The translations under genes and the position numbers were made by a program. Positions 15,909 through 24,562 of a DNA stretch of 64,000 bases are shown here, piece after piece. The stretch comes from an uncultured Acetatifactor sp. (lineage in GTDB: Bacteria > Bacillota > Clostridia > Lachnospirales > Lachnospiraceae): positions 78,709-142,708 of the forward strand of contig CAJUAB010000011.1 of assembly GCA_910583845.1 (NCBI GenBank), read 5' to 3'. Positions within the stretch are counted from its first letter, which is position 1. Each line of letters starts with the position of its first letter. Under the pieces are notes generated by a model that saw only the letters and a list, made by a program, of their open reading frames with translations, was not told the origin of the DNA and made no database searches.

Positions 15909-17858
15909 ATGTTGCGAGTCAATCAGATAAAGATAAAACCCGGTCAGGGAGAGCGGGAAATTCTGCGAAAGACGGCCAGACTGCTCAAGCTGGACGAAAA
16001 GGATATACAGCATATGGAAATTCTGCGCTGTTCCATTGACGCCCGGAAAAAACCGGAGATCTGGTGCAGCTATACGGTGGATGTGGAATTGAAAAAACCC
16101 TCCCTGGAGGCGGGGATCTGCAGGCGTCTTGGACAGGCGCTTGTCACCCGGACGGTGAAACAGACTTATCATTTCCCGGACTGCGGTGAAAAGCCGCTCA
16201 CCCATCCGCCGGTGATTGTGGGGATGGGGCCGGCTGGGCTTTTCTGCGCCTGCTATCTGGCCCGGCATGGCTATAAGCCCATCGTGCTGGAGAGGGGACA
16301 GGATGTGGACAGGCGCAGGGCGGATGTACAGCGTTTCTGGGATGAGGGCATCTTACAGCCCCAGTCCAATGTGCAGTTCGGGGAGGGCGGTGCCGGGACT
16401 TTTTCGGACGGAAAACTAAACACGCTGGTCAAGGACAAGTATGGCAGAAACCGGGAAGTGCTGCGGACCTTTGTGACTCACGGCGCGCCGGAGCGGATCT
16501 TGTACGACGCCAGACCCCATATGGGCACGGATGTGCTGTCACAGGTGGTCAAGAACATGCGGCAGGAGATTCTGGACCGGGGCGGGCAGGTACTCTTTGG
16601 AACCATGCTGGAAGGACTGGAAACGGAGGAGGACGGGAGCCGGATCACGGCGGTTTATGTCAGTGGAGGACGCCGTATTCCCTGCGAGCAGCTGGTGCTG
16701 GCCATCGGTCACAGTGCCAGAGATACTTTTCAGATGCTGCATGAGGCGGGACTGCCCATGGAGGCCAGGCCCTTTGCCGTGGGTCTGCGGGTTGAACATC
16801 CGCAGAGCATGATCAACCGGGCCCAGTATGGGGCAGAGATGCCGGGAAATCCGGAAAGCACCCCGGACCCGGTGCCGGGAGCTGTCAGCTTTTCAAAAGC
16901 TGCCGGAGAGTCGGTTTCTGAGACTTTACCGGAGTCGGTCCTGGGAGCCGCCTCCTATAAACTGACAGCCAGGGCATCCGACGACAGAGGAGTGTACTCT
17001 TTCTGCATGTGTCCCGGAGGCTATGTGGTCAATGCTTCCTCAGAGCCCGGCCGGCTTGCCGTAAACGGTATGAGCTACAGCCGCCGGGACGGAAGCAATG
17101 CCAACAGCGCGATCATTGTGTCCGTAACGCCGAAGGACTATAGCCGTGTCAGCCGGGGGGATTCTCAGCCGGAAGGTCTGGAATCTGTTAAGGGGGAAGG
17201 CCAGGCAGAACCTTTGGCGGATTTCCAGGCAGATCCCCTTGCAGATCCCCTGGCGGGGGTGGCGTTTCAGCGGCGGCTGGAGGAGAGAGCTTATCGGCTG
17301 GGACAGGGAGCGGTGCCTGTACAGCGCTATGGAATCTATAAGGCTTGTGTGGAACAGGGATGCAGCCAGGAGGAACTGATGGCGGACCAGGGAAAGGGGA
17401 CCGCAGAATTTTCACCGGATTGCCGGGAGCAGCCCCTGCAGCCCTGCATCAAGGGGAAGTGGCGGGAGAGTGATCTCAGCGGCCTTCTGCCAGAGGAACT
17501 GAGCAGGGCTTTTGTGGAGGGCATGGAGCAGTTTGGCCGGCAGATCCCCGGCTTTAACCGTCCGGACGCCATTCTGTCAGGGGTGGAGAGCCGGACTTCG
17601 TCGCCTGTCCGGATTCTCAGAGACGAGGAACTACAGTCCCGGATACGGGGGATTTATCCCTGCGGTGAGGGGGCCGGGTACGCGGGAGGAATCACATCCG
17701 CGGCCATGGACGGAATCAAGGTGGCAGAGGCCATCGCCTCCGTCTTTAAGCCGCCGGAGGAACCTCTCATTCAGGCGGGCGGCAAGTCTTTTTGCGCTCC
17801 GGTGTGCTCCAAGGGAGAAGTATCATTGACGTATGAAACAATTGATGATAGAATCTAG
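15909..17858 (+). CDS. FAD-dependent dehydrogenase (COG2509 type) with extra inserts
   Basis: The 649-residue protein starts 3 bases after the previous stop. An N-terminal ferredoxin-fold-like part (about 1-95) precedes VIVGMGPAGLFCACYLARHG. NVQFGEGGAGTFSDGKLNT, YSFCMCPGGYVVNASSE and IYPCGEGAGYAGGITSAAMDG are family hallmarks. Related proteins are usually 460-540 residues; the excess lies in low-complexity inserts near residues 313-343 (SVSETLPESVLG), 417-440 (repeated ADPLADPLA) and 480-510. Substrate unknown. Confidence 0.85.
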   Translation: MLRVNQIKIKPGQGEREILRKTARLLKLDEKDIQHMEILRCSIDARKKPEIWCSYTVDVELKKPSLEAGICRRLGQALVTRTVKQTYHFPDCGEKPLTHPPVIVGMGPAGLFCACYLARHGYKPIVLERGQDVDRRRADVQRFWDEGILQPQSNVQFGEGGAGTFSDGKLNTLVKDKYGRNREVLRTFVTHGAPERILYDARPHMGTDVLSQVVKNMRQEILDRGGQVLFGTMLEGLETEEDGSRITAVYVSGGRRIPCEQLVLAIGHSARDTFQMLHEAGLPMEARPFAVGLRVEHPQSMINRAQYGAEMPGNPESTPDPVPGAVSFSKAAGESVSETLPESVLGAASYKLTARASDDRGVYSFCMCPGGYVVNASSEPGRLAVNGMSYSRRDGSNANSAIIVSVTPKDYSRVSRGDSQPEGLESVKGEGQAEPLADFQADPLADPLAGVAFQRRLEERAYRLGQGAVPVQRYGIYKACVEQGCSQEELMADQGKGTAEFSPDCREQPLQPCIKGKWRESDLSGLLPEELSRAFVEGMEQFGRQIPGFNRPDAILSGVESRTSSPVRILRDEELQSRIRGIYPCGEGAGYAGGITSAAMDGIKVAEAIASVFKPPEEPLIQAGGKSFCAPVCSKGEVSLTYETIDDRI

Positions 17859-17902
17859 AAGAAATAAGAGTCATAGTATATACGAATGCGAGGAAATATA
17901 AA

Positions 17903-18799
17903 GTGGCAACAGCAGGTACGGAAACGAAACGCGCGGCGAGGGAAGCGCTCAGGGATAAGCGGCGCATTGTGGTGAAAATCGGCTCTTCCTCCTTACAGCA
18001 TGCGTCGACAGGGGATCTGGACTATATCCGTCTGGAGAAACTGGTGCGGGAGCTGTGTGACATCCGCAACCAGGGAAAGGATGTGATTCTGGTCACTTCC
18101 GGCGCTATAGCCGTGGGCAGGAAGGCCGTGGGGCTCCGGGAGATCACGGAGGATGACGGGGAGCGGCAGATGGCGGTGAAGCAGGCCTGCGCCGCCGTGG
18201 GACAGGCCCGGCTGATGATGACATATCAGAAGATCTTTGCGGAATACAACCAGGTGGCGGCGCAGATTCTCATGACGAAGAATACCATTGTGGATGATCT
18301 GAACCGCTTTAACGCCCACAATACATTTACCCAGCTGCTGCGGATGGGGGTGGTTCCCATTGTCAACGAGAACGACACGGTGGCCACCTACGAGATTGAG
18401 ATCGGGGACAATGACACGCTCTCGGCCATTGTGGCGGCGCTGGTGGACGCGGATCTGCTGATCCTGCTCTCCGATATAGACGGTCTTTATACGGATGACC
18501 CAAGGCAGAACCCGGAGGCGTCGTTTATTCCCCAGGTGGATGAACTGACAGAGGAGCTGCTGGCCATGGGCAAGGGCAGCACAGGAAGCAATGTGGGAAC
18601 GGGCGGCATGAACACCAAATTGCAGGCTGCGCGTATCGCCACCGGCTCCGGTGTGGATATGGTGATTGCCAACAGCAGGGATATCGGCATTCTGCACAGA
18701 ATCCTGGACGGCGGGCAGGAGGGAACCCTCTTTGTGGCGAACAGGGAAGAGGGGTTTGATCTGCCGCAGTTTGTCAGCCGTCTGCACAGGCGGCAATAG
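17903..18799 (+). CDS. proB: Glutamate 5-kinase, PUA-less form
   Basis: The 298-residue kinase makes glutamyl-5-phosphate for proline synthesis. RRIVVKIGSSSL, LVTSGAIAVGRK, NENDTVATYEI, LLSDIDGLYTDDP and GTGGMNTKLQAA are amino-acid-kinase and ProB motifs. It ends after the kinase domain; the C-terminal PUA domain of Escherichia coli ProB is absent, as in many Clostridia. The start is GTG at 17903 after GCGAGGAAATATAAA. It heads the group proB-DUF896-fau-proA. Confidence 0.95.
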   Translation: MATAGTETKRAAREALRDKRRIVVKIGSSSLQHASTGDLDYIRLEKLVRELCDIRNQGKDVILVTSGAIAVGRKAVGLREITEDDGERQMAVKQACAAVGQARLMMTYQKIFAEYNQVAAQILMTKNTIVDDLNRFNAHNTFTQLLRMGVVPIVNENDTVATYEIEIGDNDTLSAIVAALVDADLLILLSDIDGLYTDDPRQNPEASFIPQVDELTEELLAMGKGSTGSNVGTGGMNTKLQAARIATGSGVDMVIANSRDIGILHRILDGGQEGTLFVANREEGFDLPQFVSRLHRRQ

Positions 18800-18886
18800 A
18801 AGCTGCGGCAGCCGGATATGGAAATCAGCTCAAAAGGCGGATCAGGCATATTTGCCGGACCGGCTTTGCAATACAGGGAGGCTCAT

Positions 18887-19129
18887 ATGGACGAAAGGAC
18901 TATGGAACAAAAAATAGCCCGGATCAACGCCTTATACCACAAATCTCAGTCCCAGGGGCTGACGGAGGAGGAAAAGGCCGAACAGGCGGCTCTCCGTCAG
19001 GAGTACGTGGCCAGTGTGCGGGCTAATCTCCGGGGGCAGCTGGACAGCATCACCATTCAGAAAGAGGACGGCACACTGGAAAATCTGGGGGAAAAATACG
19101 GCGGGAAATCTCCGCGCCCGGAGCAGTGA
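18887..19129 (+). CDS. DUF896 (YnzC/UPF0291) family protein
   Basis: The 80-residue product carries the family core KIARINALYHKSQSQGLTEEEKAEQAALRQEYV, a short helical hairpin, then QLDSITIQ and a polar tail. Bacillus YnzC belongs to the SOS-induced yneA region, but this copy is in a proline/folate group. ATG at 18887 follows CAGGGAGGCTCAT. Molecular role is unknown. Confidence 0.9.
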   Translation: MDERTMEQKIARINALYHKSQSQGLTEEEKAEQAALRQEYVASVRANLRGQLDSITIQKEDGTLENLGEKYGGKSPRPEQ

Positions 19130-19158
19130 GTCGGCGAAAAGGACAGACAGGGGCGTTT

Positions 19159-19761
19159 ATGAGTGAGGAGACCAAAGAGCGGAAAAGATATGTCAGGCAG
19201 GCGGTTCTGGCCCGCCGGGACGCGCTTTCCCAGGAGGCGCGGCGCAGGGCGGCCTGTCTGATCACGGAGAGGCTGCTGGGACATCAGTGGTTTTACCGGG
19301 CGGATATTTTGCTGTGCTATGCCAGCTACGGAAGCGAACTGGAGACCGGTGAACTGATCCGGGAGGCGCTGCGGCTGGGGAAACAGGTATTTTTGCCCAG
19401 GGTATTGCCGGGGCACCGGATGGATTTTTTTCAGATTGATTCTCCGGAGGAACTGCAGCCGGGATTTCATGGAATACTGGAACCGCCGGAATTGCATCCA
19501 TACAGAGAGATTGCGGAAAATCCTGCTCTGCGCGGGGAGGAGACAGGGCCCGGGGGCCCTGCGCTGATGCTGATGCCCGGTGTGGCCTATGACCCTTACG
19601 GGAATCGGCTCGGATACGGCGGCGGTTACTATGACCGTTATCTGGAGGCGCATCCCCGGTTTTTGACGTATTCCATCGGTATCGGACACAGCTGTCAGCT
19701 GGTGGAGAAGCTGCCTGTGGAGGAGACGGACTGCAAGCCCTACCAGGTGATTCTGGTGTGA
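19159..19761 (+). CDS. fau: 5-formyltetrahydrofolate cyclo-ligase
   Basis: The ~200-residue enzyme converts 5-formyl-THF to 5,10-methenyl-THF with ATP. The N-terminal K/R-rich helix (KERKRYVRQAVLARRDAL) and the C-terminal motif GVAYDPYGNRLGYGGGYYDRYL are diagnostic. I chose ATG at 19159 (MSEETKERK) after ACAGGGGCG; a GTG at 19126 overlapping the DUF896 stop would add 11 residues. It lies inside the proB-proA group. Confidence 0.92.
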   Translation: MSEETKERKRYVRQAVLARRDALSQEARRRAACLITERLLGHQWFYRADILLCYASYGSELETGELIREALRLGKQVFLPRVLPGHRMDFFQIDSPEELQPGFHGILEPPELHPYREIAENPALRGEETGPGGPALMLMPGVAYDPYGNRLGYGGGYYDRYLEAHPRFLTYSIGIGHSCQLVEKLPVEETDCKPYQVILV

Positions 19762-19902
19762 GAAGGCATCGCTGCCGGGAAGCATTTCGCCAGATCTTTT
19801 CTGACACACATCCCGTCTCTTGCGGAGTACGTTTCACAATCGTCTGAGAGATCACGACAGCGTTCATTCATTATGTATGAAAGACACAAACAGGGGGACA
19901 TT

Positions 19903-21150
19903 ATGGATTTAACGGAAATGGGTAAGCGGGCGGCAGCCGCCAAATATGAGCTGCAAAATCTGACCACAGAGGAAAAAAACAAGGCGCTGGAGCATGCGGC
20001 GGACGCTTTGACAGAGCATACCCGGGAAATCCTGGCCGCCAACGCCCGGGATCTTGAGCGGGGGAGGGAAAGCGGAATGCACCAGGGCATGCTGGACCGT
20101 CTGTTGCTGGATCAGGGGCGGATCGTTTCCATGGCCCAGGGACTTCGGCAGGTCGCGGCGCTGCCGGACCCGGTGGGGGAATGCCTGGAGAGCTTTGACC
20201 GGCCCAACGGCCTGCACATCGAAAAATGCCGGGTCCCTCTGGGAGTTATCGGCATCATCTATGAATCCAGGCCCAATGTGACGGCGGATGCCTTTGCTCT
20301 GTGCTTTAAGGCAGGCAATGCGGTGATCCTCAAGGGGGGAAGCGACGCACTGGCCTCCAATATGGCGATTGCCCATGTGCTGCGGCAGGCGCTGGAGGAT
20401 TGCGGCATCACAAAGGATGCCGTATCACTGATCACGGATGCGAACCGGGCCGTAACCGGGGCTTTTATGCGTATGAAGGAGTATGTGGATGTGCTGATCC
20501 CCAGAGGCGGCGCGGGACTGATCCGGGCGGTGGTGGAAAACAGCACCATTCCCGTGATCGAGACCGGAACAGGAAATTGTCATATCTATGTGGACCGGGA
20601 CGCGGATCTGGATATGGCGGTTCCCATCATCGTAAATGCCAAGACCCAGAGAATCGGCGTCTGCAACGCCTGCGAATCACTGGTAATACACGAGGCTGTG
20701 CGGGAAGCGCTGCTGCCCCGGCTCCAGAAGGCACTGGGGGAGAAGCACGTGGAAATCAGGGGAGATGAGAGGGTCTGCGATGCCATATGCGGCGCGGTCC
20801 CGGCCACCCCGAAGGATTACGGCAGGGAGTATCTGGACTATATTATTTCCATGAAGACCGTGGATTCCCTGGAAGAGGCCATCGACCATATCAACCGCTA
20901 CAGCACCCATCATTCCGAAAGCATTATCACGGACAATTCTGCTGCGGCGGAGCAGTTCCTGAACAGGGTTGACGCGGCCTGCGTCTATGTGAACGCCTCC
21001 ACCAGATTCACGGACGGTTATGAGTTCGGTTTCGGCGCGGAGATCGGGATCAGTACCCAGAAGCTCCACGCCAGAGGTCCCATGGGCCTTAAGGAACTGA
21101 CCAGCTATAAATACAGAATCACCGGCAGCGGACAGGTCAGGCCGGATTAG
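19903..21150 (+). CDS. proA: Glutamate-5-semialdehyde dehydrogenase (gamma-glutamyl phosphate reductase)
   Basis: The 415-residue enzyme reduces glutamyl-5-phosphate for proline synthesis. The catalytic cysteine is in QRIGVCNACESLVIH; other motifs are GVIGIIYESRPNVTADAF, PVIETGTGNCHIYVD and YEFGFGAEIGISTQKLHARGPMGL (C-terminal). ATG at 19903 (MDLTEMGKRA) follows AGGGGGACATT; the in-frame ATG at 19873 lacks a site. A 141-base gap after fau holds no recognised signal. Confidence 0.96.
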   Translation: MDLTEMGKRAAAAKYELQNLTTEEKNKALEHAADALTEHTREILAANARDLERGRESGMHQGMLDRLLLDQGRIVSMAQGLRQVAALPDPVGECLESFDRPNGLHIEKCRVPLGVIGIIYESRPNVTADAFALCFKAGNAVILKGGSDALASNMAIAHVLRQALEDCGITKDAVSLITDANRAVTGAFMRMKEYVDVLIPRGGAGLIRAVVENSTIPVIETGTGNCHIYVDRDADLDMAVPIIVNAKTQRIGVCNACESLVIHEAVREALLPRLQKALGEKHVEIRGDERVCDAICGAVPATPKDYGREYLDYIISMKTVDSLEEAIDHINRYSTHHSESIITDNSAAAEQFLNRVDAACVYVNASTRFTDGYEFGFGAEIGISTQKLHARGPMGLKELTSYKYRITGSGQVRPD

Positions 21151-21285
21151 GCTGTGCCGGACCTGCGTCACAGTCTGCGGCAGATTGATGCCTGTACTTT
21201 TTTACGGTCCGTAACGTGCGGGGACAGAAAGCCATATTGTTTTATCGTGCAGATGTTTGTGTGGCGAAAAACAGTTCTGATGTGC

Positions 21286-21291
21286 TATAAT
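21286..21291 (+). promoter_or_regulatory. Extended -10 element before the flotillin gene
   Basis: TATAAT preceded by TGC (TGCTATAAT), 69 bases before the start codon. No good -35 hexamer stands 16-18 bases upstream, consistent with an extended -10 promoter. Confidence 0.6.
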
Positions 21292-21359
21292 AGGTGCATA
21301 ACATAAAGAGGACACCTGCGGCGCGGGGCCGTGGGCGGGGAGACGAAAGGAGATACATT

Positions 21360-22796
21360 ATGTTATCTGTAAGTATTGTGATTACTATCGTATTGGCCAT
21401 CGTGTTTGTCGTAGTCATCTTCTTGACCGGTTATGTGAAGGCTTCACCGGATACAGCCCTGATTATATCCGGTATGCGCCGGAAACCCAAGGTGCTGATC
21501 GGCAAGGCGGGGGTGAAGATCCCGTTTCTGGAGAGGAAGGATGAGCTGAACCTGCAGCTGATTCCCATCGATGTTAAGACCTCCACAGCGGTTCCCACCG
21601 CGGATTATATCAATATCAAGGTGGATGCCACGGTCAATGTGAAGATCAGCGACAATGAGGAGAGACTGAAGCTGGCGGCCCAGAACTTTCTGAACAAGAA
21701 ACCCGACTATATCGGCGGTGTGGCGCGGGAAGTTCTGGAGGGCAATGTCCGTGAAATCGTGGGCAAGATGGCTCTGGAGGAAATGGTCAGCGACCGGCAG
21801 AAATTCGCGGTTCTGGTAAAGGAGAACGCGGAGCCGGATTTAGCGGCCATGGGCCTGGATATCATCAGCTTCAATGTGCAGAACTTTGTGGACAATAACA
21901 GCGTCATCGAGAATCTGGGTGTGGACAATATTGTCAAGATCCAGAAGAACGCCGCCATCTCCAGGGCGGACAGCGAGAAGGAGATCGCCAAGGCCCAGGC
22001 CAATGCCAAGAGGGAGGCCAACGAGGCGGAGGTGAACGCGGAAACCGAGATCGCCATCAAGCAGAATGAGCTGGCAATAAAGAAGGCGGAACTGAAAAAG
22101 GTGTCCGACGTCAAGAAAGCGGAGGCGGACGCAGCCTATACAATTCAGGAACAGGAGCAGCGCAAGACGGTGGAGATCACTACCGCCAACGCCAATATCG
22201 CCAAGCAGGAGAAGGAGATTCTGCTGAAACAGAAAGAGGTGGAGATCGCGGAGCAGACGCTGGAGGCGCAGGTCAAGAAGAAAGCGGAGGCGGATAAGTT
22301 CGCCAAGCAGCAGCAGGCGGACGCCCAACTGTATGAGCGCCAGAGAGAGGCGGAGGCCCGGAAGTTTGAGACCGAGAAGGAGGCCGAAGCCATGAAGGCC
22401 CAGGCCGAAGCGCAGAAGTATAAGATGGAGCAGGAGGCCGAGGGCATCAGGACCAAGGGTCTGGCGGAGGCGGAGGCTATCCGCGCAAAATCCGTGGCGG
22501 AGGCGGACGGTATTGAGAAGAAGGCGGAGGCCATGGCCAAGATGGGCGAGGCCGCTGTGCTGGAGATGTACTTCAAGGCCTTGCCCGAGGTGGTCAGGAA
22601 TGCTGCCGCTCCTCTGGAAAAGGTGGAGAAGATCACCATGTACGGCGACGGCAACAGCGCCAAGCTGACCAGGGATATCATCAATACGGTCAATCAGGTG
22701 ACGGACGGCCTGAAGGAATCCACAGGGGTAGACTTAAGCGCCGTATTGTCCGGGTTCCTGGCCGGGAAAGCGGCAAAGGCGACAGGAGATGAGTGA
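21360..22796 (+). CDS. Flotillin-like protein (YuaG/FloT type)
   Basis: The 478-residue protein has one N-terminal transmembrane helix (about residues 3-23), a SPFH/band-7 domain (about 25-190, with GMRRKPKVLIGKAGVKIPFLERKDEL) and a long alanine/glutamate/lysine-rich coiled coil (about 190-400) typical of flotillins, ending in a C-terminal domain. Flotillins scaffold membrane microdomains. The start ATG follows GAAAGGAGATACATT. No NfeD partner gene is adjacent, unlike in Bacillus. Confidence 0.93.
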   Translation: MLSVSIVITIVLAIVFVVVIFLTGYVKASPDTALIISGMRRKPKVLIGKAGVKIPFLERKDELNLQLIPIDVKTSTAVPTADYINIKVDATVNVKISDNEERLKLAAQNFLNKKPDYIGGVAREVLEGNVREIVGKMALEEMVSDRQKFAVLVKENAEPDLAAMGLDIISFNVQNFVDNNSVIENLGVDNIVKIQKNAAISRADSEKEIAKAQANAKREANEAEVNAETEIAIKQNELAIKKAELKKVSDVKKAEADAAYTIQEQEQRKTVEITTANANIAKQEKEILLKQKEVEIAEQTLEAQVKKKAEADKFAKQQQADAQLYERQREAEARKFETEKEAEAMKAQAEAQKYKMEQEAEGIRTKGLAEAEAIRAKSVAEADGIEKKAEAMAKMGEAAVLEMYFKALPEVVRNAAAPLEKVEKITMYGDGNSAKLTRDIINTVNQVTDGLKESTGVDLSAVLSGFLAGKAAKATGDE

Positions 22797-22872
22797 CGGG
22801 ATCAGTCAGGAGGCAGATAAAGAACTTACGCTCTGTAAGGATTCTGTCGTCATGATATAGTCATGAAAAGTA

Positions 22873-22902
22873 CAGGGCGCTGCCTGATCAGGCAGCGCCC
22901 TG
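22873..22902 (+). other. 30-bp perfect palindrome downstream of the flotillin gene
   Basis: CAGGGCGCTGCCTGA is followed directly by its own reverse complement. As RNA it forms a very stable hairpin, but TGAAATAT follows rather than a T run, so it is not a classic intrinsic terminator. Confidence 0.85.
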
Positions 22903-22914
22903 TGAAATATCCGC

Positions 22915-22953
22915 CCGGTGCTCCATCCCGATTACAGCCGGATGGAGCACCGG
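22915..22953 (+). other. Second perfect inverted repeat, before pepT
   Basis: CCGGTGCTCCATCC and GGATGGAGCACCGG (14 bp) flank an 11-base loop, 12 bases after the first palindrome and 28 bases before the pepT start. No T run follows. Confidence 0.85.
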
Positions 22954-22981
22954 GGACAGGCTTTGGAAAAGGAGACGCATC

Positions 22982-24208
22982 ATGGAAAATGTAACGGATC
23001 GGTTTTTACGCTATGTACAGATAGACACTTGCTCGGATGAGGGGAGCGACACCCATCCCAGCACATTGAAACAGCATGATCTGGCGAAGCTGTTGGCGGA
23101 TGAACTGCAAGGTATGGGGGCCGCGGAGATTACCTATGACAGAGAGCACTGTTATGTCTATGCCTCCATACCCGCCTCGGAGGGGTTTGAGGACAGGCCT
23201 GTAGTGGGCTTTATCGCCCACATGGATACCTCCCCGGCCATGAGCGGGGCCGGAGTAAAACCCCGGATTGTCCATGATTACGACGGGGAGGATATTGTTT
23301 TGAATCAGGAACAGGGAATCGTGCTGCGGACGGCGGATTTCCCGGAGATTCGCGGATATCAGGGACAGGATCTGATTGTCACGGACGGCACCACACTGCT
23401 GGGAGCGGATGACAAGGCAGGCGTGGCGGAGATCATGACCATGGCGGAATACTTTCTGAACCATCCGGAGATTCCCCATGGAAAGATTCGGATCGGATTT
23501 ACTCCCGATGAGGAAATCGGCGCGGGGCCGGATTTTTTTGATGTGGCACTATTCGGGGCTGCGGCGGCCTATACGGTGGACGGCGGGGCTCTTGGGGAAC
23601 TGGAGTATGAGAATTTCAACGCTGCCGGGGCCAGACTCTATGTACAGGGATGCAGTGTTCATCCGGGCTCTGCCAAGGGGAAGATGAAGAATGCCATCCT
23701 GATTGCGCAGGAGTTCCAGAGCATGCTGCCCGTCTGTGAGAATCCCATGTACACGCAAGGGTATGAGGGATTTTTCCATCTCGACAGCATCCAGGGCAAT
23801 GTGGAGGCGACTCGGGCGGACTATATTATCCGGGATCATGACAGACGCCTGTTCGAAGAAAAAAAGGAATTTTTCAGAAATGCCGCCGACTTTCTGAATA
23901 TGAAATATGGCGCGGGCACTGTGACAGTGGATATGAAGGATTCCTACTATAACATGAGAGAAGTCATGGAAGAGCATATGGATCTGGTGGACCGGGCGGT
24001 GGAGGCCATGGAAGAGCAGGGGATCAGGCCTGTCATCACCCCCATCCGGGGCGGCACCGACGGTGCAAGGCTGTCCTTTATGGGGCTTCCGTGTCCCAAT
24101 ATCTGTACCGGGGGAGAAAACTGTCATGGCAAGTTTGAGTATGTCTGCGTACAGTCCATGGAGCAGGTGGTGAAGCTGCTGACTGGACTTGTGAGAAGGT
24201 TTGTCTGA
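22982..24208 (+). CDS. pepT: Peptidase T (tripeptide aminopeptidase)
   Basis: The 408-residue M20B zinc peptidase removes N-terminal residues from tripeptides. Metal and catalytic motifs appear as GFIAHMDTSPAM, LGADDKAGVAEI, TPDEEIGAG and the late GGTDGARLSFMGLPCPNICTGG. GAAAAGGAGACGCATC precedes the ATG. The length equals that of known PepT. It stands alone between a pair of hairpins and a probable terminator. Confidence 0.96.
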   Translation: MENVTDRFLRYVQIDTCSDEGSDTHPSTLKQHDLAKLLADELQGMGAAEITYDREHCYVYASIPASEGFEDRPVVGFIAHMDTSPAMSGAGVKPRIVHDYDGEDIVLNQEQGIVLRTADFPEIRGYQGQDLIVTDGTTLLGADDKAGVAEIMTMAEYFLNHPEIPHGKIRIGFTPDEEIGAGPDFFDVALFGAAAAYTVDGGALGELEYENFNAAGARLYVQGCSVHPGSAKGKMKNAILIAQEFQSMLPVCENPMYTQGYEGFFHLDSIQGNVEATRADYIIRDHDRRLFEEKKEFFRNAADFLNMKYGAGTVTVDMKDSYYNMREVMEEHMDLVDRAVEAMEEQGIRPVITPIRGGTDGARLSFMGLPCPNICTGGENCHGKFEYVCVQSMEQVVKLLTGLVRRFV

Positions 24209-24221
24209 TTTCTCAGGCATT

Positions 24222-24264
24222 CTGACCAATGCAGTCAATAAAATGACCATATTGGTCAGTTTTA
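24222..24264 (+). terminator. Probable terminator after pepT
   Basis: CTGACCAAT (24222-24230) pairs perfectly with ATTGGTCAG (24251-24259) around a 20-base loop and runs into TTTTA. The large loop and short T run make it a moderate call. Confidence 0.5.
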
Positions 24265-24510
24265 TGGGAAACCATAGATTACTTCAAAAGTCAGTCGGAA
24301 AGTCTGGGGATACCTTATCAGACATTGATCAACTTGTATTTGTCTGACTGTGTAGCATCAAAAAGAAAGTTGAAGATGGAGATGTCAAAAAATATGATAG
24401 AATTGGTTCCGGAAAAAGATATTGATACTTTATATAGAGCAATTGTAAAGTTTATGCCTGAAGTAATCCCTGAACCGGACGAATTAGAAGTCATAAGATT
24501 ATACGATTAA
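24247..24510 (+). pseudogene. Remnant of a BrnA/CopG-type antitoxin gene
   Basis: Reading the frame from 24247 gives WETIDYFKSQSESLGIPYQ then TLINLYLSDCVASKRKL, which resembles the C-terminal half of CopG/BrnA-like antitoxins (DYFK...ETGIPYQTLINLYLRDC). An in-frame TGA at 24244 removes the N-terminal half and no credible start codon or ribosome site remains; the best is TTG at 24325. The tail (MIELVPEKDIDTLYRAIVKFMPEVIPEPDELE) reads like the acidic end of another small antitoxin and stops early. No toxin gene is adjacent. It lies in the 353-base gap between pepT and miaB. Confidence 0.55.
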
Positions 24511-24562
24511 AAAACATTTCTTGCTTTGGTTATAAGGCGGAAAGGGAGAAGGGTCAAAAGAA

